Assembly: GCF_000327385.1 (NCBI RefSeq)
Contig: NW_008709259.1
Coordinates: 296,153 to 360,152 of the forward strand
Reading direction: 5' to 3'
Length of the DNA: 64,000 nt
From: Lottia gigantea
Lineage: Eukaryota > Mollusca > Gastropoda > Lottiidae
Positions 25,391 to 37,226 of this stretch are shown here, one piece after another. A program made the translations under genes and the position numbers. The stretch's first letter is position 1. Each line of letters begins with the position of its first letter. The notes below the pieces were generated by a model. The model did no database searches. It was not told where the DNA came from and saw nothing but the letters and a program-made list of their open reading frames with translations.

Positions 25391-26160
25391 TAACATAGAC
25401 CACTGTCTACAAATTAATTAATATGTATTTATCAAAAAGTATTTTTAATTTATCATTTTCGACGAGCATGGGGTTCAGTTAATCTAAACTGACATTCAAT
25501 TAACTCTGTCAAAAACGTATATAAGTATGCAAAAACCGAAATTTTGTCAACGTTTAAAATCATTTCCATTGGAAATGTTAGGATATTCTTTCAAATGGAG
25601 AAGGTAGGCTTAATGTTTGATTTTTTTAAAATGATATCAAAAATTGGCTCTATATCGANNNNNNNNNNNNNNNNNNNNNNNNNNNNNNNNNNNNNNNNNN
25701 NNNNNNNNTAGAGTTTCACCGCCATGTCATTCGACCCGACCAGATCTAACGAAGAATCAACAACCAAACCAACAACACCGAATCATCCAATTTGATCCAA
25801 TCCAACTACCAACTACTACGACTACCAACAACTACCTAGTTTTCGATATCAGCATCCGCTGGAAGCAAACGTTAACTTGTCATCTACCTACCTACCATGT
25901 CAAAACCATTGTGATACAATGGTCCTAAACCTACAACTCGTAGATATTACAGATATTACACAATTTTTCTCATACAAACAAAGCTTACCACAATGAAAAC
26001 TATATTTTCAGTTTATTTTTACATCTTAAATTGGTACTACCACCTAAATATAAAATTAGCCTAAAAATAATAACCTGTAATTTTACGGACCAGGTATGTC
26101 CAGGGAAGGTTAACGTATTTTTATTTTAACAACATTTTGGTCATTTTAAGAGGTAGTGAT
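25391..26160. other. Intergenic with dispersed repeat
   Basis: From about 25920 the sequence (CCTAAACCTACAACTC, TATTTTCAGTTTATTTTTAC, GGTACTACCACCTAAA) recurs near 31410-31590 and in weaker form near 39355-39490 and 50270-50390. It is an uncharacterised dispersed repeat. No gene seen. Confidence 0.5.
25659..25708. other. Assembly gap (50 N)
   Basis: Fifty N characters, a standard-size scaffold gap of unknown true length. It sits between AT-rich sequence and a pyrimidine/CA-rich tract. Confidence 0.99.
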
Positions 26161-26686
26161 CTTTAAAGATGCATTCGCTCATTTTTCTTGGTCAAATCAT
26201 GCTTACTAATTGATTAATCTGTGTTTCTAAAGAATTATAAACATATTCGTATGCTAAAATACTGTATGTGGACGTAAGAAGGCTTGGGAAAGTCATTTAC
26301 TCAAATCTATTTTAAGAAGCTAAATTTAAACTCCCTGATGTTCCTTGACCAAATGACGTCATTATTACCGACTGTTGAGCAAGCGAGTGGCTGCTTCACC
26401 ATGAGATTTTAACTGATTCTCCTCCATGAAATGACACTAACCTTCATGGACATCCTTATCTTAACATATTCTTGGATTTTCTTGATCCCATTTCTTCCTT
26501 GTTCCCTTTATTTTCTGAATCTGAATTGTAAACTGTGCATTCTTCGAGCCGCCATATTGTATTTGTGAGAAAAGAAAGGAATGCGGGGAGTGCACATTCG
26601 CGCATATTTAAACGATTTTTAAACACCAAAAAAAAAAAAAATATTGTCACGAATTAACATTTCGGACCCGTGCATCTCCTTTAAAG
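26161..26686. mobile_element. MITE-like element, CTTTAAAGATGCA ends
   Basis: Left end CTTTAAAGATGCATTCG and right end GTGCATCTCCTTTAAAG are inverted with a 3-base interruption. About 525 bp, non-coding. It abuts the next element and appears to share its TTTAAA boundary. A related right-end sequence (TTAACATTTCGGGCATG) lies near 31785. Confidence 0.55.
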
Positions 26687-27029
26687 ATGGGTTTCCTAAT
26701 TTTTTTAGTGTCAAATTAGGCAAACTTATTGATTAATTGGTGTTTCTAATTACTTATCGTGTATTCATTAACATTATGTTCTTATTGCATATAAATAAGA
26801 GTTTTAAATGTCCATGTATGTACAGTCTGGATAAACAAAAAAAGGCTTTTTGATCTGTCTTGATCGGCCACTAATTGGAATTCTGCTAGTAATTTCTCTT
26901 CTGATTTAGTTAATTATGAATTAGTTATGCATAAGACAAACTTTTTCCAAGTCATTAGAGCACCTCTACTTCCTATTAATATAAGTATTAGCATTTTCAT
27001 AAATGAAAATAAGGGAACCCATTTTTAAA
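26681..27029. mobile_element. MITE, GATGGGTT family, complete
   Basis: About 349 bp with ends TTAAAGATGGGTTTCCTAA and TAAGGGAACCCATTTTTAA. The interior contains GTACAGTCTGGATAAAC and GGACC/GATCTGTCTTGATCGG-like blocks also found in the other family members. Opposite orientation to the copy in K2P intron 4. Confidence 0.8.
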
Positions 27030-27640
27030 AGTAAAATGTACACATGATTAACAGTAAGCCAATTAGAGATGTCAGAGTATTTCATTTTATCACGCATGAT
27101 CCTTATCTATTGAGTATAGTTTTAATTTACCTATTACCTTTATCATATTCATAGTTAAATATTGACCCCAGTGTCCAGTGTAGTACATTCCATACGAGTC
27201 GATTGGTAATTGAAAATTGAGATCTTTTAAACATGTAGCCGAATAGAGTTAAAATGATGGCAACTGAACATGTAGTCCATAAATGTTAAAAAAAATTATC
27301 AACAAATCCATAGCAAAAATTTAAGAAATATCGATTATAAAATGAAAAAATTAAAATCTTTTCAAGATTATTTAAATAATTCCATCTGAAAAATCTGCTA
27401 AAGGCAAATAAAAAAATATAATGACAACCAATCTTTATAGAACATCAAACATAGATATATATTATTTAATGTCAACTGTGCGGTTTAGGTTTTAATTGGG
27501 TTCATTTAGCAACAAACAAAATTGTTTCTTATTTATCAAATCTAATAACTATTGATTATTACATGTTTCTGTCTATGTTTGTTAATTAAATTTATTTTCT
27601 ATCCTTTTACTTGCTAATCTGTTGTATAACATTTATCTAT
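27030..27640. other. Upstream flank of lectin gene A, duplicated
   Basis: Matches the flank of copy B (about 31810-32438) and, inverted, the flank of copy C (about 56500-56960), e.g. around TTAAATATTGACCCC. It therefore marks the outer part of the duplicated block. No coding sequence. Confidence 0.6.
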
Positions 27641-28180
27641 AGCCGCGTTTACACTGCCAGAAAAATTGGCCCGCTAGAAGAGAACCGTGCTCGGTACGGA
27701 CTTGGCCCGATTGACCTGTACCGTTTACACTGCACTGTTTTCACTGGGCCAGAATGGATGGTGAAGTACACACCCACAGTCATTGGAGGCGAAAAAAACA
27801 CAGATATTTAGAATGCCGCCACCCATAAACAATGCGATGATTTTGAGGTAATTTTGTCACATTCAAAGCGCGATCGGTTCTTAAAATCTCCAATTTTGTT
27901 TTTGAGACACAAAGAAATAAAATTGTATCTTTTCGTGAATATCGGAGGCGCAAGCCATTAAAAACACGATGCATTCTATTATGACATTACATGATCTAGG
28001 TCATTGTTGCGCATGCGCACTTCGACTTGGGTAAGCGGGCTCGGTCCAATGGCGCGTCTATATTGCGAGACTCGGCCTACTTGAAACTAGCACGGGGTCG
28101 AGCCGTCTTAACCTGTTTACACTGCCACGGTACTCGTTCCGGACTCGGTCCGAATAATTTATGGCCGTCTAAACGCGGCT
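27641..28180. mobile_element. MITE with AGCCGCGTTTA ends, upstream of lectin gene A
   Basis: 540-bp element with inverted termini AGCCGCGTTTACACTG and GTCTAAACGCGGCT, flanked by TAT on both sides. Unusually GC-rich for the window, with internal repeats of the end motif (CCGTTTACACTGC, CTGTTTACACTGCC). No transposase. A shorter copy occurs at 32439-32867. The superfamily is unassigned. Confidence 0.8.
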
Positions 28181-28292
28181 TATGTTTTAATGTTCAAAAT
28201 TGGTGAAAATCAAGAAGTATATATATGCATGTAATAAGGATAAATATTCTAGAGAATAGCATTAACTGAATAGACTAGACCAATGTGATAAT

Positions 28293-30575
28293 ATGACATT
28301 TATGTGGATGAAATTGTTGTTGTTATTTGGATTTTGGAATATTGATAAAATAGTTGGTAAGTGGTTTTATTATTATATGTAGAATAATCCTGATATGATT
28401 TAGCAATGCAAAATGTATGTAAATCACAAAACGATACCGGTACCTTAAATGCCAGGACAGTGGTCATATGTATGGAACGCCATTAATGCAAATAGTCAGT
28501 TTGCAGATTTTGAATTAGTTTGCGAATTTCTCAAGCAGTATAAAGATTCTAATCTAAATTCGACGGAACTAGAACCTAATCGCGAATTAAAACCAACTCG
28601 CAAATTTACGCCATTTCGTGGAAAATCTAGTTATGCCGGCAACTGACACCAGGTGGCGCGAATTAATACCAACTCGTAAATTTACGCCGTTTCGTGGAAG
28701 TTATGCCTACATCTTACACCAGGTAGCGCGCGATGTGTCAAAGTTCAGAGAGCTATAAATAGAATAATATTGACAATTCCCAAACACTTTCTGTTTTGTA
28801 CCATTTTCTAAATATAAACAGGTTGTTATTTTAATAAATACACGAACTAAGAAAAATTCAACCTGGGCGAAGGCTACTCGTAATAAGTTTCGAAAATTTT
28901 TCAATATTATTCTATTTATTGCTCAATGAACTTTGGCAAGTAAAGTTATTGTGGGTCATTTACAATTACGTTTAGCTATGTTGTAAATAAAAATGTATAC
29001 GCTTATTTAAAACTTCATGCTGTAAATAAATCTATAAACGCTCATTTACATTATGATAATGTCATTAAAAAAAGTTGTAAATGCTCATGAAAATAGTTAC
29101 AGTTACCTCAACTGTACATAAATTACTCTATATCCTTGGTGAGATAATTTTTCGTGTTTTTGTTTTTAGTTTTTGGATTAGAGAATCTGGCACTAAACAA
29201 ACCAACAAGACAAACTAGTTATTATGGCAATCATGGTTTATATTCTTCCAATGCGGTCGATGGAAATCTAACGAACAGCGGCTATGATTGCTCTCATACA
29301 GAAATGCCCACAGATACACCCAATTGGTTGATGGTTGACTTAGAAGCTGAATATGAAATTACAAGTATCAAGGTTTTAAATAGAAGGGACCATAGTGGTT
29401 AAGTATTTTGAATTTATCAGAGGGAAAGAGAATTTAATCTTCTCTTTATTTTAAATTTTGTATTTGGGAAAAGGTAGATCTAAAATGGTTCTCCACATTC
29501 ATTCCAGTGAATTTCATAATTCTATTTTATTAAGTTTATTACAAAAAGGAAGCTAAAGTGGCTTCAATTTATTATGGGTGTATCCAGTATGACTCTATTT
29601 TTAGGATGTGCCAAAAATTACCGAGGTCCCTCTTCTTCAGACTGTGCATGTTTAAGATCTTCCGAAGAAAAAAGCATTTGGCAATCCTAAAATATGTCAG
29701 GTAAATAGGTCACAGTAATTTGGCCACAATAGTATTTACTTTGTTATAAATGTGACCAATATTAAGTGGGACCAAATTTCCTGTGAACAACTCTCAAACA
29801 CTAATAATTTTAGGTGATAGATTGAGAAATTTTACTGTTTCTGTTTGGCATTATGATCCTGGTCCTCATATCAAATATAACATGGTGGATACTGAATACT
29901 GTATTTGTGTCCATTACCCGAACACAGCAGCGATTGGCACCTGGACAAATTTAACATGTACGAAAATATGTATGGGAAGATTTGTTCTGTTTGTGAACAA
30001 CCCGACAGTTTTAACAATATGTGAATTAGAGATATTTGGTGATATATACAATGGCTGTTCAACACAGTACTTATCTGGTAGGTTTAGAATAAAGGGATAT
30101 ATACTTCTAATAATGGGATTATAGTCAATTAAATATTTGACTGACTGGGGGGATCTGCATAGATATTAATAGCCCCTCTCTAGTGACGCATAAGTTTTAG
30201 TGGAAGAAAGACGGACGTTTGAATGAAATTGGAATGATGCAAACTGATGCTATCAGTGTCCCCGATACACATAATTTAGAATACCTCTTTACAATCCTTT
30301 AATTATTTTATATTATCTTCTTTATTACAGAAATTAATGTAAAGAAAGTGGTAGGTAAACGTTCCAGTTCACCAAATTGTACACTCTTACCATATGAAGT
30401 AGCCGATGTATATGAGTGTATCCATCAATGTTTACAGATGAACAACTGTACCAGTTTTAATTATGGTCCTAATTTAATCAACACTGTTAATTGTCAATTA
30501 GTGAGATGTTTTTCACACCCAAAACAAGACTTTATTGTAGATAGTGATTGGAACTGGAGATATTTGTCACATTAA
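28293..30575 (+). CDS. Secreted fucolectin-like + PAN protein, copy A
   Basis: Exons 28293-28356, 29170-29397, 29814-30077 and 30331-30575 give 266 aa, all introns phase 1. Exon 1 encodes a signal peptide (MTFMWMKLLLLFGFW). Exons 2-3 encode a fucolectin/F5-8 type C-like fold: NLALNKPTRQTS, NAVDGN, PNWLMVDLEAEYEI, LNRRD, GDRLRNF, CICVHYP and CELEIFG at its end. Exon 4 encodes a PAN/apple-like module with six cysteines (NCTLLP, ECIHQCLQMNNC, CQLVRC). Such secreted proteins bind sugars or other ligands outside the cell; the NRRD..GDR segment sits where fucolectins have fucose-contact residues. A possible role in immunity or mucus is inference. The donor of exon 2 (GTTAAG) is unusual but conserved in all copies. 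Confidence 0.82.
28930..29115. repeat. Short minisatellite in intron 1 of copy A
   Basis: A few units of the type TTGTAAATAAA..TATACGCTCATTTA, the same family that has expanded in intron 1 of copies B (33960-35125) and C (55380-56150). Confidence 0.7.
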
Positions 30576-30578
30576 ACA

Positions 30579-30900
30579 TTAAAGGGACAGATTCACTAAT
30601 TTTACATCATTAGTCTCAGAAATGCGAATTCTCTAGCTAAGCTAATCAATAATAGTCTTCAGAGCTCATCTTCGAAATTTATGAATTCAAATATACATGT
30701 GTCCAGAATTATCTGCGTTTTAAAGTTAAAATGACGACTCGCCTTTTCCTGAGACTCCACATAGAAAAGACATATAGAAATACTAGTGAAGTTTCTAGTT
30801 TGAGATATACATTCATGATTATCACGCACTTCTAATAATTCTAGAGCTTTCTTCTATATATCCAAGACCCAAAGTCAACCTCAGAAAAGGCAAACTACGG
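30579..30900. mobile_element. MITE, AAAGGGACAGAT family, at the 3' end of copy A
   Basis: Starts 4 bases after the stop codon of copy A with TTAAAGGGACAGATTCA and includes TCTCAGAAATGCGAATTC and AAAATGACGACTCGCC. Homologous sequence follows the stop codons of copies B (from 36675) and C (down from 53028). A complete member with both ends lies at 46251-46538. The right end here is unclear. Confidence 0.65.
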
Positions 30901-32438
30901 CCTTTAATTAATAAGAGATGTTTCCATTTGTTTTAGACCACTCTCTTCCTGGAATTAATATTGTAACTCATACTAAAAAACGAAAACGTGTTTTAACAGG
31001 AGTCATACTTCCTCGGGGCCGTGGTAACACAAGTGAGAAAAATTACATATGCATAGCTAAATATTGTCCAATCAAAATTGGCCCTGCTGTATTGGTAGCA
31101 AATTTCAGCCAATCAAAACAAATTACTCGTTATGAGGCTTTGTTTGCGAACGTAAACCATGAATATGTACGGTACAGAATTGAGTTAGATTTTCGTTAAA
31201 GAATTGAAGCCGAGAGAAAATTAAACCTTTCTTTGGAATATTTACTTGGAAAGAATGTGCTTATCTCTTCAAACGGGCGGCGGCAAAGCGGTTTTGTGCT
31301 TTGTTTACATTACCTCATTTCTGTTCTACCGATCTGATTGGTCAGATTTAAATGTCACCAATCTCATTTTCACCTCCACAAAACGAAGTGAAGTGGGCTT
31401 AGTTTAATATGGTCCTAAATCTGCAACTCATACAGCATTAAATTGATTGACTGCACATATTAACGCTCATCACCATATTTTCAGTTTATTATTGAATCTT
31501 AAAGTAGTACTACCACCTAAAGATAAAATTAGCCTAAAAATAATAACCTGTTTTATGGACCAGGTATGTCCGGGTATGGTCAACGTATCTTTATTTTAGT
31601 ATCTTTTAAGTAAATATTCTGTATATTATCAAATAGGCAAATACTTCATTATGTCACCATAAGACTCGTTTCATAACGTCACTTAACTTGTTTGATAAAT
31701 ATGGTTAAACATTTTCCATTTACAAGTAACCAAAAAATAATTGTTGAATTGCGTTTTAAAAGAAAAAAATATATAGTCACGTATTAACATTTCGGGCATG
31801 TACACACTATGATAAACAGTGGGCCAATTCGAGGTGTCAGTATGTGTGTCAATAATATTTCATTTTCTTACGTGTGATCCTTCTTTATTGAGTATAGTTA
31901 TAATTTACTTATCATAACCTCATATTCATAGTTAAATATTGACCCCATAGTGTCCTGTATAGTACATTCCATGCAAGTCTATTGGAAATTGAAAATTGAG
32001 ATGTTTTAAACATGTAGCTGAATAGAGTTAAAATGATAGCAACTGAACATGTAGTCCAGAAACAAATAGCAAATATTAAAGAAATATCGATGATAAAATG
32101 AAAATCTTTTCAGGATTATCTTAAGAATTCCATCTCAAAAATCTGTACTGGCAAATATAAAATATGATGACAACCACTCGTAAAATAATTTATATAACAT
32201 CAAACATAATATTATTCAATGGTTGTTATAGCGACACGAATGTTTTTTTCCAGTAGACCCACGTCAACTATACGAGTTTTTGGTCTTAACTGGGTTCATT
32301 TAGTGGAAACGAAAAAATTGATTTCTTAATCATCAAATCTAATTACTATTAATTATTACATGTTTCTGTCGATGTTTTCATTAATTAATATATTTTCTAT
32401 CCTTTTACTTGCTAATCTGTTGTATAACGTTTATATAT
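30901..32438. other. Intergenic between lectin copies A and B
   Basis: 30901-30970 still matches the flank of copy B, then diverges. A 93-codon open frame (30918-31196) shows no domain. 31410-31600 is the dispersed repeat also at 25920. 31810-32438 is the upstream duplicated flank. Confidence 0.5.
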
Positions 32439-32867
32439 AGCCGCGTTTACACTGCCATAAAAATTGGCCCGCTTGAATAGAACCGTGCCCGGTACGGACT
32501 TGGCCCTATTGGCCTGTACCGCTACTGAACTGATTTCACTGGGCCAGAATGATTGATCGAATACACACCTACAGTCATTGGAGGCGAAAAACCACAGACA
32601 TTTAGAATGCCGCCACCCATAAACAATGCGATGATTTTGAGGTAATTTTGTCACATTCAAAGCGCGAACGGTTCGTAAAAATCTCCAACTTTGTATTTGA
32701 GACACAAAGAAATTAAATGTTTTCGTGAATATCGGAGGCGCAATCCATCAAAAACACGATGTATTCTATTATGACATTACATGGAACTAGCACAGGGCCG
32801 AGCCCTCTCAACCTGTTTACACTGCCACTGTTTCTGCCGAACGGTACTCGTTCGTCTAAACGCGGCT
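32439..32867. mobile_element. MITE with AGCCGCGTTTA ends, upstream of copy B
   Basis: 429-bp relative of 27641-28180 at the same position relative to the lectin gene, flanked by the same TAT. It has lost internal sequence. Shared position shows that it inserted before copies A and B separated; copy C has none at this place. Confidence 0.8.
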
Positions 32868-32979
32868 TATGTTGTAATGTTCAAAATTGGTGAAAATCAA
32901 GAAGTATATATATGCATGTAATAAGGATAAATATTCTAAAGAATAGCATGAACTGAATAGACCAAACCAATTTGATAAT

Positions 32980-35900
32980 ATGACATTTATGTGGATGAAA
33001 TTGTTGTTGTTCTTTGGATTTTGGAATATTGATAAAAAAGTTGGTAAGTGATTTTATCTAACGTTATATAGAATTATCCTGGATTAAAATACAGATGTAT
33101 CGTCACCCTTTGATCTTGGAGTACCATTAGCCAACATAATGGTATTGGAAAACGGCCATGAGTCCAATATTGACATTAGTAATGGACCCCAAATATTGAA
33201 CTCTTGGACCTTTGCCAAGTAGATTTGATCGTTTTATAAATGTATTCACGATTGGCTTGGATTCAAATAGTATGTGAACACTAATTATCATATATAATTA
33301 TATATATACGATGATGTGGGTTAAAGCATCATAGAGATTAATATTTAGTCAAAGGTCTACTGTGTTTGAAATAGAAAGTTATTCTCTATTAGGTCATGTT
33401 TCCATCAGACGTATTTCCGCCATTTTCAGAAATAATGCACTAAAATGTCTTTCACAAACAACACTAAATGTATTAATTTAATACAGCCACTGCAAAAAAA
33501 TTTCTAATAGCTCGGTCAATACTGTTATCTTTATCACTAATTGCTAAGATAATTTAGCAATGCAAAATGTATGTAAATCACAAAACGATACCTTAAATGC
33601 CAGGACAGTGGTCATATGGCAAGGGGCCAAAAAGAATTAAATTTATTCTTCTCCCACTTCCAAAATCGCTTTGGATGTATTCACCGCCTTCCTGGAATAG
33701 GTTTATTTTCCAAGAGGTCATCCCCCGACCTCAATCATATCTAGTACCCTATGGTATGCAGAAAGGGGAACCGGGGCGCTCGGATGCCACCTCAGTCAAT
33801 GAAATCCTCGCCATGCCATCTTGTATTTTGATTCTGAAATAATATCATTATTAGACGTATTGACAAGCTTGAATGAATGAATAAAACTTTATCATAATTA
33901 TACAAGCATCAACATTTGTCAAAACACAATTGAACCACGATGGGTTTGGTGTTCATTAACAATTACTTTAGCTTAAGATATGTTGTACGTAAAGTTGTAA
34001 ATGCTCATGAAAATAATTACCTTTAGCTAAAATAAAGTTATATACGCTTATTCAAAAAATCCTCCTGCTGTTAGTGCAGTGGTTGTATACCCCCATTTGC
34101 AATTACATTTCGCTATGTTGTAAATAAAAATGTATACGCTTATTTTAAAACTTCATGCTGTAACTAAATCTGTAAACGCTCATGAAAACAATAACATGAA
34201 GCTATTTTGAAAATAAAGATGAATACGATTATTTAAAATCTTCATGTTGTAAATAAATTTGTAAACGCTAATAAACCTTGCGCGGTTAATAGAGCTATTG
34301 TATACTCTCATTTACAATTGCCTTAAGCTATGTTGTAAATTAAGATGAGCTAATTTGTAAATGCTAATAAACCTTGCGCGGTTAATAGAGCTATTGTATA
34401 CTCTCATTTACAATTGCCTTAAGCTATGTTGTAAATTAAGATGAGCTAATTTGTAAACGCTAATAAACCTTGCGCGGTTAATAGAGCTATTGTATACTCT
34501 CATTTACAATTGCCTTAAGCTATGTTGTAAATTAAGATGAGCTAATTTGTAAATGCTAATAAACCTTGCGCGGTTAATAGAGCTATTGTATACTCTCATT
34601 TACAATTGCCTTAAGCTATGTTGTAAATTAAGATGAGCTAATTTGTAAATGCTAATAAACCTTGCGCGGTTAATAGAGCTATTGTATACTCTCATTTACA
34701 ATTGCCTTAAGCTATGTTGTAAATTAAGATGAGCTAATTTGTAAATGCTAATAAACCTTGCGCGGTTAACAAAGCTATTGTATACTCTCATTTACAATTG
34801 CCTTAAGCTATGTTGTAAATTAAGATGAGCTAATTTGTAAACGCTAATAAACCTTGCGCGGTTAATAGAGCTATTGTATACTCTCATTTACAATTGCCTT
34901 AAGCTATGTTATAAATTAAGATGAGCTAATTTGTAAATGCTAATAAACCTTGCGCGGTTAATAGAGCTATTGTATACTCTCATTTACAATTGCCTTAAGC
35001 TATGTTGTAAATTAAGATGAGCTAATTTGTAAATGCTAATAAACCTTGTGCGGTTAACAAAGCTATTGTATACTCTCATTTACAATTGCCTTAAGCTATG
35101 TTGTAAATTAAGATGTATACGCTCATATATGCTGTAACTAAAGTCATATACGCATATTTACAATTAAAATAATATGTTGCAAATAAAGGCATATAATGCT
35201 ACTTAATTTCAGTTACTTTAGCTAAATTACTCTATTTCATTGGTGAAATAATTTTTCATGTTTTTGCTTTTAGTTTTTGGAACAAACCAACTAGACAAGC
35301 TAGTGAATATGGCAAAGGTTTAATTTCCTCCAATGCAGTCGATGGAAGTGTAATGAACGACAACAATAGTTGCTCTCATACAACATATCCAACAGATACA
35401 CCCAATTGGTTGATGGTTGACTTAGAAGCTGAATATGAAATTACAAGTATCAAGGTTTTAAATAGACAAGACAAAGCAGGTTAAGTATTTTGTTTGTAGA
35501 CTTTACTCTTCTCTTTAATATTGCAAGTGGCTTGGGTATATTATGGGCGTGTCCAGTATGATTCTAGAGTTGGCTATTTTAGGATGAGACAAGAAAAAAT
35601 ACTGAGGCCCCTCTTCTTCAGACTGTGCATGTTTAAGATCTTCCGAAGAAAGAATAATTCGACAATCCTAAAATATGTCAAAAGATAAATAGGCCACAGT
35701 AATTTGGTCACGATATAATTTACTTTGTATTAACTGTGACCAATATTAAGTGGGACCAAATTTCCTGTGAACGACTCTCAAACAATAATTTTAGGTGATA
35801 GATTGAGAGATTTTACTGTTTCTGTTTGGCAATATGATCCTGGTCCTCATATTAAATATAACATGGTGGATACTGAATACTGTATTTGTGTCCATTACCC

Positions 35901-36671
35901 GAACACAGCAGAGAGAGGCACCTGGACAAATTTAACATGTACGAAAATATGTATGGGAAGATTTGTTCTGTTTGTGAACAACCTAGATTATTTATCAATA
36001 TGTGAATTAGAGATATTTGGTGATATATACAATGGCTGTTCAACACGGTACTTATCTGGTAGGTTTAGAATAAAGGGATATATACTTCTGATAATGAGAT
36101 TATAGTCAACTAAATATTTGATTTACTAGCCGTTAAAACTCTATTTCAGAAAGTAAACCCAATGTGCAATTTTGTAAGAAATCCCTGGCGGCGCAAGCCT
36201 CCCTAGACTGGAGTTACAAACACGGGGCAGACTGACTGAAGGGGGAGTATTGATATTTATATTAGCTTCCGGTAGCTCCCCTCTAGTGACGTCATAAAAT
36301 GCACTAGTTCGGAATGAAATTGGAATGATGCAAATTGAAGCTATTAGTATCCCCGATACACATAAAAAATTTATAATACCTCTTTACAATCCTTTTAAAT
36401 ATTTTATATTATCTTCTTTATTACAGAAATGAATATAAAGAAAGTGGTAGGTAAACGTTCCAGTTCACCAAATTGTACACTCTTACCATATGAAGTAGCC
36501 AATGTATATGAGTGTATCCATCAATGTTTACAGATGAACAACTGTATCAGTTTTAATTATGGTCCTAATTTAATCAACACTGTTAATTGTCAATTAGTGA
36601 GATGTTTTTCACACCCAAAACAAGACTTTACTGTAGATAGTGATTGGATTTGGAGATATTTGTCACATTAA
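32980..36671 (+). pseudogene. Fucolectin-like + PAN gene, copy B, disrupted
   Basis: Exon equivalents at 32980-33043, 35274-35479, 35795-36058 and 36427-36671 keep the splice sites of copy A. Exon 2 lacks 19 bp just after its TTTTTGGA start (copy A has TTAGAGAATCTGGCACTAA there). The frame shifts and a TAA follows within about 15 codons. The rest of the exon is well preserved, including NAVDGS and PTDTPNWLMVDLEAE, and exons 3-4 are intact. The break is therefore recent, or the locus is polymorphic. Intron 1 is expanded to 2.2 kb by a 96-bp tandem array and another insertion (33044-33560). Without exon 2 in frame, no full lectin domain can be made. Confidence 0.78.
33960..35125. repeat. 96-bp higher-order tandem array in intron 1 of copy B
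   Basis: From about 34240 to 35113 the phrase AATAAACCTTGCGCGGTTAA recurs every 96 bp (34271, 34367, 34463, 34559, 34655 and on), nine nearly identical units. The left part (33960-34240) holds the ancestral, more divergent short units (TTGTAAATAAA, TATACGCTTATTTAAAA). Confidence 0.93.
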
Positions 36672-37226
36672 ACATTAAAGGAACAGATTCAAGAATCGTA
36701 CATTAATCTCGGAAACACAAATTCTCTAGCTAAGCTAATCAATAAGAGTGTACACAGCTCATCGTCGAAATTTGTGCCTTCAAATATATGTGTCCAGAAT
36801 TATCCGCGTTGTAAAGTTAAAATGACGACTCGCCTTTTCCTGAGACTCAGCTTAGAAAAGACATATACTTATAGAAATACTAGTGAAATTTCTAGTTTGA
36901 GATATATTTGAAGATATGATGTAATTATCACGCAGTTCTTCTATATATCCAACACCCAAAGTCAACCTCGGAAAATGGCAAACTATGGCCTTTAATTAAT
37001 ATTAGAGCTGTTTCCATTTGTTTTAAACCACTCTCTTCCTGGAATTAATATTGCAATTCATACAAAAACGAAAACGTTGTGGTCAAACAGGTGTCCAAAG
37101 CACTATCGAATAAACCTAAAGATTTTCAAGAGGAATGTTTCAACAAATTAACTTTGGTTTATGACAGATAATATACCGATCAAATAGATCACTACACACA
37201 ATGAAAATTAACACAAATCACAAACG
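36672..37226. mobile_element. MITE (AAAGGGACAGAT family) and flank after copy B
   Basis: 36675 onward matches the element following copy A. 37015-37080 then matches the flank of A (CTCTCTTCCTGGAATTAATA) before the convergent gene begins. Confidence 0.55.

Noticed and set aside
30918-31196. 93-codon open frame after lectin copy A
   Set aside because: No domain, no splice partner and the matching region after copy B is not open.
32439-32705. Open frame on the minus strand suggesting a transposase
   Set aside because: It lies within the AGCCGCG MITE, crosses its end, is not preserved as a frame in the sister copy, and has no transposase motif.
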